Positions 1 through 7,325 of a DNA stretch of 15,620 bases are shown one piece after another (position 1 is the first letter of the stretch; each line of letters begins with the position of its first letter). The stretch spans positions 1-15,620 of the forward strand of contig USFH01000031.1 in NCBI GenBank assembly GCA_900553925.1, written 5' to 3'. Source of the DNA: an uncultured Clostridium sp. GTDB taxonomy: Bacteria > Bacillota > Clostridia > Lachnospirales > Lachnospiraceae. The notes beneath the pieces are model-generated. The model did not search any database. It worked only from the letters and a program-made list of their open reading frames with translations, and was not told where the DNA came from. A program made the translations under genes and the position numbers.

Positions 1-601
1 CGAATTCGCCAGTTTCCAGTCAGATTTTTTTTCCAGTGACGCACCTAATTTTTTCACAAACTCTGTTTTCGGTTCTGCACTCTTTACCTCCAGACGGAAG
101 AAAAATGGTGCATCTCCCTCATGACATTCCGTCAGAAATCCATAGAGATCCGAATGCCACAATAATTCTGCCGCCCTGTGCGGCATTGCAGGGATTCTTT
201 CACTTATATGTTATCTGGCAGATGTGCAGGTACCATCCTTTGTACAGACCGCTGTCAGTGGATTAAGCGGTCTTACCGCTCCACTCAGTATGATCGTGAT
301 CGGACAGTCTATGGTTCACATGCAGATCAGGGATTTGATTACAGATGTCCGGTTATTGATATTTTCAATCATAAAGTTAATTGTGATACCAGTCTGTGGC
401 ATATTGCTGCTTCGGATATGGATCAGGGATTCCATGCTGCTTGGGGTATGTCTGATTATGCTTGCAACGCCGGTTGGAAGTATGACAGCGATGCTCGCAC
501 AGCAATATGACGGAGATTATATTCTGGCTTCGAAAGGAGTCTCCCTGACAACGATTTTGTCCGTGCTGACAATCCCTCTGGTATCGGCAATTGTAATGTA
601 A
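1..601 (+). pseudogene. AEC-family transporter, C-terminal remnant with frameshifts
   Basis: The stretch from about 185 to 601 encodes a clean membrane-protein C-terminus in one frame. It includes PSFVQTAVSGLSGLTAPLSM followed by IVIGQS, the glycine/proline-rich segment typical of auxin-efflux-carrier (AEC) transporters, and then four hydrophobic helices ending in TIPLVSAIVM. Upstream the same frame is open from base 2 to a TGA at 122-124 and contains NSVFGSALF, which also looks AEC-like. Between about 120 and 185 the best match moves to another frame (SEIHRDPNATII, resembling the family's NPN region). Two compensating frameshifts therefore seem to interrupt the gene, unless they are sequence errors. 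The N-terminal half lies outside the window. AEC proteins move organic acids or amino-acid-like anions across the membrane. The stop lies 21 bp before the next gene, so the two were probably co-transcribed. Family assignment is by eye. Confidence 0.6.
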
Positions 602-622
602 AAAGAAAAAGGAGTGATAATT

Positions 623-1612
623 ATGGCAACATTACAGGAATACATGGATCAAAGTACAATTCCAAATATGTTTGAATCGGAGGTGTTTTCCGAGGTCTGG
701 GGTACGGATTTCGGCGTAGACAACTCGGTAGGAAAAATCCGGAAGATGTTAGTGCACAGACCGGGTGTTGAAATTGAGCAGTTAAAGGATGGCGTCTTCG
801 AGGAAGAGGCAGGCGCAAGAATCCTGCGAGGTGCAAATGGAAGAATCCGAAATTATTTTAAGGATACGGAGCTGCCGGACCTTGGGAAAATGCAGTATCA
901 GCATGACATGATGACGCAGATTTTAAGAGAGGAAGGCATAGAACTTGTCAATCTGGAGGATGAAAGTCATTATTGGACAAACCTGTTATTTGCGCGGGAT
1001 GTTGCCCTGATGGTTCCCAAGGGGGCAATTCTGACACGGTTTGCGATGTATTTTCATGCAGGAGATCCATTTGTGACACAGAAGATGCTGGCAGAACAGA
1101 AGATTCCGATTCTTGGAGCGATTCAGGGAGCAGGAAGCATAGAGGGTGGATCATTTTCTATGCTTGATCCAAAGACCGCGATTGTCGGACGTTCTGTCCG
1201 TATCAATGATGCGGGAATCGAGCAGCTGCGTGCCTTACTTTCTTATCAGGGAATTGAATTGATCGTTGTTGATCTCCCGGCGTATTACATTCATCTGGAT
1301 GAAGCATTTCTTCCTGTAGATAAGGACAAAATTCTGGTCAGCACATTTATATTGCCACATTGGTTTTTGAAGATGCTGAAGGAACGGGGCTATACATTGA
1401 TCGAGACGGACATGGATGATCCGAAGCTTACGAATAACTGTATTGCTTTGGAACCTGGTAAGGTATTGTTCTCCGAGAACGGTGTGCGGACACGTAAGAA
1501 TCTGGAGAAAGCCGGTGTGGAAGTACTTACCGTGGATATTACAGAAATCAATAAAATGGGTGGTGGCATTCACTGCTCTACACTGCCATTGAAGAGGGAT
1601 AGTCTTGCGTAA
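623..1612 (+). CDS. Arginine deiminase/amidinotransferase-superfamily enzyme, paralogue 1
   Basis: A 329-residue protein of the guanidino-group-modifying fold (ADI, DDAH, AGAT). Visible landmarks are HRPG at 45-48, ARD at 124-126, IEGGS at 173-177 (general-acid Glu174), IHLD at 223-226 (His224, Asp226) and GGGIHCST at 313-320 (nucleophile Cys318). A complete Cys-His-Glu set argues for an active enzyme that attacks the guanidinium carbon of arginine or a derivative. The usual EGGD is EGGS here. It lacks the HMRRGEE motif shared by the other two paralogues and has FHAGDPF instead, so its substrate or role may differ. The start is ATG 623, 8 nt after GGAG; an in-frame GTG at 614 overlaps that ribosome binding site and is unlikely. 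It lies just behind the AEC remnant and 38 bp before paralogue 2. Whether it is a deiminase, dihydrolase or amidinotransferase cannot be told from sequence alone. Confidence 0.85.
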   Translation: MATLQEYMDQSTIPNMFESEVFSEVWGTDFGVDNSVGKIRKMLVHRPGVEIEQLKDGVFEEEAGARILRGANGRIRNYFKDTELPDLGKMQYQHDMMTQILREEGIELVNLEDESHYWTNLLFARDVALMVPKGAILTRFAMYFHAGDPFVTQKMLAEQKIPILGAIQGAGSIEGGSFSMLDPKTAIVGRSVRINDAGIEQLRALLSYQGIELIVVDLPAYYIHLDEAFLPVDKDKILVSTFILPHWFLKMLKERGYTLIETDMDDPKLTNNCIALEPGKVLFSENGVRTRKNLEKAGVEVLTVDITEINKMGGGIHCSTLPLKRDSLA

Positions 1613-1650
1613 TGCAGGATCGATGTTACACACAAAGGAGGTACAAATCT

Positions 1651-2658
1651 ATGATTGATCAGACACAGCGTGCATGGTGCCATGCAGTATCCCATATGTT
1701 TCCGTCGGAGGCAGAGCCTTGCTTTGAAACGCCGGAGCTTCTGGAGAAATACTGGGCAGGAAGAAAATGGGGCATGAATAGTGAGATGGGGCAGCTTCGT
1801 ATGGTTATGCTTCATCGTCCGGATGAGGAGATGAATACAATTGATGAAAGTAAGTATGATCCTTCATTAAATGCCATTATTGATGTAGAAAAAGGATATT
1901 ATTATGGTGGTAAGACAAAGCCGGATCTTGCAAAAATGCAGGCAGAGCATGATGCATATGCAGATGTGCTTCGAAAGAATGGGGTAGAAGTTATCTATAA
2001 TAACAAATATACAAATCCTGGTCTGGTAAACTGTATCAATACAAGAGATATTGGTACAGCGATTCCGGGCGGTATTATCATCGGCAGAGGTTCGAATCAT
2101 ATGCGCCGGGGCGAGGAGCTTGCAGCTACGCGGACGCTGGCAGAGATTGGCATGCCAATCTTAAAGACGATTCATGGAACAGGAACCTTTGAAGGCGGAA
2201 ATTTTATGTTCTTAGATCCAAAACATGCGATGTGTGGATATTCGACAAGAACAAATCTGGAAGGCTTACGGCAGTTAAGGGAAACGCTTGCGGATATCGG
2301 AATTGAATTATTTATTGTACAGGTACCGGGACATGACCTGCATATTGATGGTATGATTACGATGGTTGATTATGACCTGGCACTTGTGGATCTGCGTACA
2401 GTACCGTTTGCATTGCTGGAGAAGCTGAAGGAACTTGGAATCCGTTATATCGAAAAGGCACCGGATGAGCGTACAACCGCCATCAATCTGGTTCCAATCT
2501 GTGCGAAGAAGGTAGTTATGATCAAGGGATTTGAGAAGACCGCAGACATTTTGTGCAAGAATGGAATTGACGTGATTGAGGTGGAATATGAAGAGTGTAT
2601 GAAGAAGGGCGGTGGACTGCACTGCGGTACACAGGCGTTGATTCGTGATTTTGTATAG
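1651..2658 (+). CDS. Arginine deiminase/amidinotransferase-superfamily enzyme, paralogue 2
   Basis: A 335-residue relative of the neighbouring upstream enzyme. It carries HRPD at 55-58, NTRD at 130-133, HMRRGEE at 150-156, FEGGN at 180-184 (Glu181), LHIDG at 230-234 (His231, Asp233) and GGGLHCGT at 320-327 (Cys325). All expected catalytic residues are present, and the fourth residue of EGGD is Asn. The GGG-x-HC-x-T end resembles glycine amidinotransferase as much as classical ADI, so transfer of an amidino group is possible as well as hydrolysis. The start is ATG 1651, 8 nt after a strong AAGGAGGT at 1635-1642; an in-frame ATG at 1612 overlaps the previous stop and has no good site. It is the last gene of its transcript, being followed at once by a hairpin terminator. 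It is closer in motif pattern to paralogue 3 (8066-9067) than to its neighbour. Confidence 0.86.
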   Translation: MIDQTQRAWCHAVSHMFPSEAEPCFETPELLEKYWAGRKWGMNSEMGQLRMVMLHRPDEEMNTIDESKYDPSLNAIIDVEKGYYYGGKTKPDLAKMQAEHDAYADVLRKNGVEVIYNNKYTNPGLVNCINTRDIGTAIPGGIIIGRGSNHMRRGEELAATRTLAEIGMPILKTIHGTGTFEGGNFMFLDPKHAMCGYSTRTNLEGLRQLRETLADIGIELFIVQVPGHDLHIDGMITMVDYDLALVDLRTVPFALLEKLKELGIRYIEKAPDERTTAINLVPICAKKVVMIKGFEKTADILCKNGIDVIEVEYEECMKKGGGLHCGTQALIRDFV

Positions 2659-2670
2659 TGTGTGATTCAA

Positions 2671-2702
2671 AAGGCTCTACCCGTTTTGGGTAGAGCTTTT
2701 TT
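2671..2702. terminator. Bidirectional intrinsic terminator between convergent genes
   Basis: A perfect 9-bp stem, GCTCTACCC (2674-2682) and GGGTAGAGC (2688-2696), has a 5-nt loop and is followed by six T residues (2697-2702). On the other strand the stem is followed by CCTTTTG, so it can also stop the MATE transcript arriving from the right. Confidence 0.92.
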
Positions 2703-2742
2703 GTGCTTGGAAATATAGATAGAGATATAGATATGCGGCTCC

Positions 2743-4077
2743 CTAGCTTGTAATCTGGTTGTGACGTATCCGGTAAATTAACCGTAGCGAAAGATATATG
2801 ACAGAGCCAGTCCATGCAAATGGCTCGGCTGCAAAGATGCCGACCGGACCGACCAGGTAGGTAATGATAAAGGCAGATGAGACGCGGAAGGCAAACTGCA
2901 TCAGCCCTGAAAATATCGGTGTCATGACATCTCCCATCCCCTGTAGGATGCTTCGGAAAGTATGGTGAAGATATAGGATATACAAAGGACAACCCAGAAA
3001 GAATAAAAACTGTGTGGCATAGTGAAAAATTTCCTCATACGTTCCTGAATCTGCCGAGATAAATAGGGAGAGCAGTGGTTTGTAAAACAGAATAACCAGC
3101 AGAGTGACGAATCCGGAAATGACAGCGGACACGCAGAGACTGGCAGAAATGCCCTGCTTAATGCGTTTGGCATTTCCTGCTCCGTAGTTCTGTCCGGTAT
3201 ATGTCAGAAGTGCAGCGGCAAGTGCGATTGCTCCCATCTCCATCATGCCATAATACTTATTGGCGGCGGTATATCCGGCAATAAAGGTAGAACCCTGACG
3301 ATTTGTCAGATATTGTATAAACAAGCCGCTTGTGGCAACGACACAGAATTGGAACGTCATGGGGAGAGAATAGCGAAGAATGGATGTCAGGACAGAACCA
3401 TTTGGTATTATATAGTCTTTCGTAAAGCGTAGATTTTCATTTCTCAAAATCCGCATCAGACAAATGCAAGTAGATACCCCTTGTGCCAATACCGTTGCAA
3501 TGGCTGCGCTTGTAACACCCCATCCGCAGACAAGGACGAAGAGTGCATCGAGCACAACATTCGTAATGGAAGAAACAACCATAGCAATAAAAGGTGTTTT
3601 ACTGTCTCCATCTGCACGTAACAGCGCGGAGAACGTGTTGTAAAACAGATTTAATGGAATGCCAAGATAGATGACCCGCAAATAATGATATGCATCTGTA
3701 ATAATATCAGAAGGGGTATCTAATAGTTGCAATGCCGGCATTGCAACCACCTGTCCAACCGCGAATAGTAGTATGGACAAAAGAATTGACAGAAATATAC
3801 ACATGGCGGACACAGAAAATAGTCCATCTTTACTCTGTCTGCCCTTTTCCTGAGCAGCTTTGGTACAATATCCCATTGTGATTCCGTTGATAATAGAAGT
3901 CATAAACCATGCAAGCCAGTCGGCAGAGCCGAGTGCGGCAAGGGCTTTGTAACCAAGCACCTTGCCGACGATCATAGCATCTGCCAGCGTGTAGAATTGC
4001 TGCATAATATTTCCAAAGATCAGCGGTATTGAAAAACGTGTAATATTTTTCCAGGGAGTTCCTTTAGTCATATCCAT
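2743..4077 (-). CDS. MATE-family multidrug/metabolite efflux transporter
   Basis: A 444-residue, very hydrophobic protein with about twelve membrane helices in two six-helix halves, the normal size for MATE (NorM/DinF-type) cation-coupled exporters. The N-terminus MTKGTPWKNITRFSIPLIFG, followed by NIMQQFYTLADAMIVGKVLG, is a characteristic MATE opening, and the second half repeats the pattern (SILRYSLPMTFQF). It would act in the cytoplasmic membrane; the substrate cannot be predicted. The start is taken as ATG 4077, preceded by AGGTGA about 4 nt upstream. The second ATG (4071) is at better spacing and is a real alternative, and a TTG further out is unlikely. It lies 31 bp behind the aminotransferase gene on the same strand with no terminator between, so it is probably in that transcript and under the same operator. 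Whether it exports a product of the pathway is inference. Confidence 0.9.
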   Translation of the reverse strand: MDMTKGTPWKNITRFSIPLIFGNIMQQFYTLADAMIVGKVLGYKALAALGSADWLAWFMTSIINGITMGYCTKAAQEKGRQSKDGLFSVSAMCIFLSILLSILLFAVGQVVAMPALQLLDTPSDIITDAYHYLRVIYLGIPLNLFYNTFSALLRADGDSKTPFIAMVVSSITNVVLDALFVLVCGWGVTSAAIATVLAQGVSTCICLMRILRNENLRFTKDYIIPNGSVLTSILRYSLPMTFQFCVVATSGLFIQYLTNRQGSTFIAGYTAANKYYGMMEMGAIALAAALLTYTGQNYGAGNAKRIKQGISASLCVSAVISGFVTLLVILFYKPLLSLFISADSGTYEEIFHYATQFLFFLGCPLYILYLHHTFRSILQGMGDVMTPIFSGLMQFAFRVSSAFIITYLVGPVGIFAAEPFAWTGSVIYLSLRLIYRIRHNQITS

Positions 4078-4108
4078 AAAATCACCTGCCAATCTAAAAT
4101 AAATTTAT

Positions 4109-5383
4109 TTAAGGAAGCAGTTTATCCAGGACGCTGATACAGAAATCAATCTGCTCTTTTGTAACAATGCACGGGGCGATAAAACGAAGGACGTTGGAGT
4201 AGGTTCCGCATTTCAGGAGAATCAAGCCTTCGTCAACGGCTTTGTGCATGGTCTCGGCACAGAGGGCGGTATCAGGAGCATTTCCTTCCTTTACAAGCTC
4301 GATGGCTAGCATCAGACCGATACCACGCACATCTCCAATACAGGAATGCTTTTTCTGCAATTCAAGTAATTGCTCCTTAAAGTAAATTCCCATAGAAGAT
4401 GCATTGGCGAGGGCACCATCTTCCAGGACCCCGATGCTTGCAAGTCCGGCTGCGCAGGAGACCGGATTACCACCAAATGTACCGCCGTGTGCACCGGAAG
4501 GCCACTGTTCCATAATCTCTTTCTTAGCAATAACTGCGGATAATGGGAATCCGGCGCCTAATGCCTTTGCTGTAGACATGATATCCGGCTTTACACCGAA
4601 ATGTTCATATGCAAACATTTTACCGGTACGACCGAATCCGGTTTGCACTTCATCGAAAATTAGCATGATTCCATATGTATCACAGACGTTTCTTACATAT
4701 TGAACAAATTCCACAGGAGGAACGATATAGCCGCCTTCGCCCTGAATAGGCTCCATAATGATTGCTGCAACCATAGATGGATCAACAAGCTGTGAAAACA
4801 GGGAATCAAACTGGTCAAAATATTGCTGTGGACAGTGTATCCCATCATTTGTATAAGGAGAACGGAACAGATTCGGGTACTCCAGAAAATAGGTGCTTGG
4901 AACCATCGGTTCGTAGTTTTTGCGGTAAGCAGAATTCGAACCGGTGATGGCTGCGGTTCCCATGGTACGTCCATGGAAGGAGCCTTTGAATGAAATGACA
5001 GCAGGTCGCTTTGTCACATATTTTGCAAGCTTTAAAGCACCTTCATTTGCCTCAGCACCGGAATTTGAAAAATATACCATGGTGTCTCCGCCAGTCAGTT
5101 CAACAAGCTTTTCTGCCAGTTCTACATAGGATTCATAGTAGACCACGTTATGTCCTGCATGAATCAGTTTATCAATCTGTTCTTTTGCAGCTTTGACTAC
5201 GGCTGGATGATTGTGCCCCAGATTACATACGGCAACACCGCTGGCAAAGTCGAGATATTTTTTGCCGTCCTCTCCATATAAATAAGAACCTTCTCCTTTG
5301 ACAACGCCAAGTGTCGTGTAACGACCGGCAACCGGTGGCATAACTTTACAACAACGTTCATACATGGTTTCTTTTGTTTCCAT
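4109..5383 (-). CDS. Class III PLP-dependent aminotransferase (GABA/ornithine type)
   Basis: A 424-residue fold-type I aminotransferase. Family marks are YLDFASG at 43-49, SNSGAEANE at 106-114 (PLP phosphate binding), SFHGRT at 135-140, MEPIQGEGGY at 210-219, DEVQTGFGRTG at 244-254 (Asp244 to the pyridine nitrogen) and the Schiff-base lysine at TAKALGAG (Lys273), then GGTFGGNP at 300-307. Such enzymes move the terminal amine of omega-amino acids such as GABA, ornithine, acetylornithine or putrescine to 2-oxoglutarate. The motif pattern looks closest to GABA aminotransferase. In this arginine-related setting an ornithine- or GABA-type role is the natural inference, but the substrate is not fixed by sequence. 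The start ATG is preceded by AGGAGGTG. A TATAAT box and a palindromic operator lie directly upstream on the minus strand, and the MATE gene follows closely. Confidence 0.93.
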   Translation of the reverse strand: METKETMYERCCKVMPPVAGRYTTLGVVKGEGSYLYGEDGKKYLDFASGVAVCNLGHNHPAVVKAAKEQIDKLIHAGHNVVYYESYVELAEKLVELTGGDTMVYFSNSGAEANEGALKLAKYVTKRPAVISFKGSFHGRTMGTAAITGSNSAYRKNYEPMVPSTYFLEYPNLFRSPYTNDGIHCPQQYFDQFDSLFSQLVDPSMVAAIIMEPIQGEGGYIVPPVEFVQYVRNVCDTYGIMLIFDEVQTGFGRTGKMFAYEHFGVKPDIMSTAKALGAGFPLSAVIAKKEIMEQWPSGAHGGTFGGNPVSCAAGLASIGVLEDGALANASSMGIYFKEQLLELQKKHSCIGDVRGIGLMLAIELVKEGNAPDTALCAETMHKAVDEGLILLKCGTYSNVLRFIAPCIVTKEQIDFCISVLDKLLP

Positions 5384-5422
5384 ATAAATACACCTCCTAA
5401 TGGTAAATTCTTTACGGCTTGT

Positions 5423-5428
5423 ATTATA
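5423..5428 (-). promoter_or_regulatory. -10 box of the aminotransferase promoter
   Basis: On the minus strand this reads TATAAT, about 40 bp before the start codon. No good -35 is visible at 16-18 bp; the candidate hexamers lie inside or beside the TGTATACA palindrome that starts 8 bp upstream of this box. A regulator bound there would cover the -35/spacer region. Confidence 0.65.
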
Positions 5429-5436
5429 TCACGATA

Positions 5437-5450
5437 TACTGTATACAGTA
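5437..5450. promoter_or_regulatory. Palindromic operator 1 (aminotransferase side)
   Basis: TACTGTATACAGTA is a perfect 14-bp palindrome. It fits the T-x-GT-(N)-AC-x-A layout known for GntR/FCD regulators. It sits just upstream of the minus-strand -10 box. Three close copies occur elsewhere in the window. Confidence 0.8.
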
Positions 5451-5534
5451 CACTAGGAAAAAGATGAGATTTAAAGAAAATAATTAAGTCAAAAAGCACA
5501 TTTAAAAAATAAAAGTAAGAAATCACAAAATCTG

Positions 5535-5563
5535 TTGACATTGCATGATTTGACCTTTATATT
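5535..5563 (+). promoter_or_regulatory. Promoter for the amino-acid importer operon
   Basis: TTGACA (5535-5540), a 17-bp spacer and TATATT (5558-5563) make a strong sigma-A-like promoter. Initiation near 5570 would give a leader of about 110 nt that contains operator 2 some 50 nt downstream of the start, a position suited to blocking elongation. A second, weaker promoter at the operator itself is possible, because the sequence there closely matches the rocB promoter region. Confidence 0.65.
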
Positions 5564-5618
5564 AGCGGCTAAGGAACGGACAAACAGAAGAAAATAAAGT
5601 TCGAATCCTTAAGACCTC

Positions 5619-5632
5619 TATTGTATACAGTA
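5619..5632. promoter_or_regulatory. Palindromic operator 2 (importer operon)
   Basis: TATTGTATACAGTA differs from the perfect operator by one base. It is followed by a stretch, through about 5647, that is nearly identical to the sequence after the rocB operator, including a further ATACAG half-site at 5639-5644. Confidence 0.78.
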
Positions 5633-5679
5633 TTTCAAATACAGAAATACGTAAAACCAAGGAAGAAAGGATGATGTTT

Positions 5680-6606
5680 ATGAGAAAGAAGATGACAGCA
5701 TTGGTGATGTCTCTGGCGATGATGGCTACGCTTTTTGCCGGATGCGGAGATAAGAAAGAGGAGACAACCACCACAGAGGCAACGACAACTGAAGCAAGCA
5801 CAGAGGCGACAACGACAGAAACTGCAACCGTCGCAGAAGCAACCGCTTCCGATTCGGATTCCGGAGAGTATCTGACGGGAAACGAGGGAATTTATGAAGG
5901 AGAACATTTTATCGTAGGTATGTCGGTTGGATATACAAACTTTGAAGAGTATGATGCAACAACAGGTGAGCCGGTCGGTTTGGATATCGATATTTTGAAT
6001 TATATGGCGAACGATCTTGGATTCACATATGAGATATCCGATATGAAGCTTCCACAGGTTGTAGCCGGTTTACAGGCAGAGCAGTTGGATTTTTCTATTT
6101 CTGGTATGTATGAAACAGAAGAGCGTACCAAGGTTATAGATATGTCTGAGAGTTATCTGACAGCAAAGTCAGCAATGTTGATTCGTGCGGAGGATGCAGA
6201 CAAAATCAAGTCGACAGCTGATCTGAATGGTAAGACAGTCTGTTGTGACGTTGGAGAGGCTTATTATGAATCCGTGCTTCCAACGATCGAAGGCGCAAAT
6301 GTTGTGGAATTTGATGACAATGCATCTTGTATCATGGCGGTACTTGGCGGACAGGCAGATGCGAGAATTATTGATGGTGGTGGAGCAAAAAATATCTGTG
6401 AGGAATATGATGGTCAGCTTACATATTTTATGTTAGACGATTCTATGATTCCGGGTATCGATGGAAATCACTATTCTATGGGATTTGTAAAGGGATCTCC
6501 GATGAAGGCAGTCTTTGATGCAGAGATTGAGAAGATGAAGAAAAACGGAGAGCTTAAAAAGATTATTGATCAGTGGTTAGGAGAAGGTATGTACGACTTC
6601 GACTAA
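5680..6606 (+). CDS. Amino-acid ABC importer, substrate-binding lipoprotein
   Basis: A 308-residue extracytoplasmic solute-binding protein of family 3 (polar amino acids). It opens with a lipoprotein signal peptide (MRKK, hydrophobic core, lipobox LFAGC with Cys22). A low-complexity Thr/Glu/Ala linker follows to about residue 62, made of repeated TTTEA-like units that would tether the domain to the membrane. The binding domain begins near FIVGMSVGYTNF and contains VGLDIDILNYM, ISGMYETEERTKVIDMSESY (the Arg is the usual ligand-carboxylate contact) and a C-terminal IIDQWLGEG. The context suggests arginine or a related cationic or guanidino amino acid, but specificity is inferred. ATG 5680 is chosen because it is 9 nt after GGAAGAAAGG; ATGs at 5671 and 5674 are alternatives. 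It is the first gene of a five-gene operon. Confidence 0.93.
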   Translation: MRKKMTALVMSLAMMATLFAGCGDKKEETTTTEATTTEASTEATTTETATVAEATASDSDSGEYLTGNEGIYEGEHFIVGMSVGYTNFEEYDATTGEPVGLDIDILNYMANDLGFTYEISDMKLPQVVAGLQAEQLDFSISGMYETEERTKVIDMSESYLTAKSAMLIRAEDADKIKSTADLNGKTVCCDVGEAYYESVLPTIEGANVVEFDDNASCIMAVLGGQADARIIDGGGAKNICEEYDGQLTYFMLDDSMIPGIDGNHYSMGFVKGSPMKAVFDAEIEKMKKNGELKKIIDQWLGEGMYDFD

Positions 6607-6653
6607 TTCACACGAAGAAAAATAACTACGCTGCTAATGAAGGGAGATTTGCT

Positions 6654-7325
6654 ATGAAGTTAAAATTAGATTTTTCCAGTTTGTGGGCGTATCGGATGAG
6701 CTGGGTAAAAGGTCTTGAGAGCACATTACTGGTTACCTTGATTGCATTAGCGGTAGCAGTTGTAATCGCACTCGTTCTGGCTGCATTCCGCTTATCAAAG
6801 ATTAAACCATTGAATTGGATTGCATCCATTTACCTGTCGATATTCCGAGGTGTACCGCAGATTGTACAGATTATGTTCATCTATTTTGGTATCCCGCAGT
6901 TAACCGGACATAAGTTTGCACCGTTTGTAGCAGGCTGGCTTGCACTTGGCTTAAATGCCGGTGCATTCATGTCCGAGCTGTTACGAGGAGGTATCCAGAG
7001 TGTTGATTATGGACAGAAAGAAGCGGCTGTCGCAATGGGAATGTCGGGAGCAAGGATACAGTTTGGTATAGTAATTCCGCAGGCAATCAAATCCATTTTG
7101 CCTGGACTGATTAATGAGGTAATTGCATTGCTCAAAGGTTCTTCTTTGATCTATGCGATCGGTGCAGCAGAACTGATGCGAAATACCCAGCTTGTTATAT
7201 CATCAACATTCCGTAGTTTTGAATGTTACATTATTATAGGTGTTATTTACTGGATATTGGTTACAATTTTGACAACCATCGGCAGAAGAGTAGAAAGGTG
7301 GGTGAACAGAAGTGGTCAACGTTAA
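6654..7325 (+). CDS. Amino-acid ABC importer, permease
   Basis: A 223-residue permease of the HisM/GlnP type. It begins with WVKGLESTLLVTLIALAVAV (first helix), then FRGVPQIVQIMFIYFGIPQL at about 64-83. The coupling EAA loop, YGQKEAAVAMGMSGARIQFG then IVIPQA, spans about 119-144 and docks on the ATPase. Four to five helices are visible, normal for this family, and a single permease presumably forms a homodimer. ATG 6654 follows AAGGGAGA by 6 nt; the longer reading frame starting upstream overlaps the lipoprotein gene and adds an implausible basic N-terminus. The 3' end overlaps the ATPase gene by 14 bp, a sign of translational coupling. Confidence 0.94.
   Translation: MKLKLDFSSLWAYRMSWVKGLESTLLVTLIALAVAVVIALVLAAFRLSKIKPLNWIASIYLSIFRGVPQIVQIMFIYFGIPQLTGHKFAPFVAGWLALGLNAGAFMSELLRGGIQSVDYGQKEAAVAMGMSGARIQFGIVIPQAIKSILPGLINEVIALLKGSSLIYAIGAAELMRNTQLVISSTFRSFECYIIIGVIYWILVTILTTIGRRVERWVNRSGQR

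Noticed and set aside
178..510. A 110-codon frame in the left-edge region
   Set aside because: It lacks the hydrophobic pattern of the overlapping AEC frame, has no ribosome binding site and is best explained as a shadow frame.
614..622. GTG start at 614 for paralogue 1
   Set aside because: It overlaps the GGAG ribosome binding site; ATG 623 has an ideal 8-nt spacing.
5594..5612. tRNA-like T-arm around GTTCGAATC in the importer leader
   Set aside because: The TTCGAAT loop and four of five stem pairs are present, but no matching acceptor arm, D-arm or anticodon arm is found upstream at the right distance. Most likely chance.
5384..5679. A riboswitch (for example guanidine or lysine type) in the divergent region
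   Set aside because: No long-range helices or conserved core motifs of these classes are visible, and no terminator-antiterminator pair precedes the importer genes. Control by the palindromic operators explains the region better.
6573..6653. An N-terminal extension of the importer permease overlapping the lipoprotein gene
   Set aside because: No ribosome binding site and no family resemblance; ATG 6654 has AAGGGAGA at good spacing.
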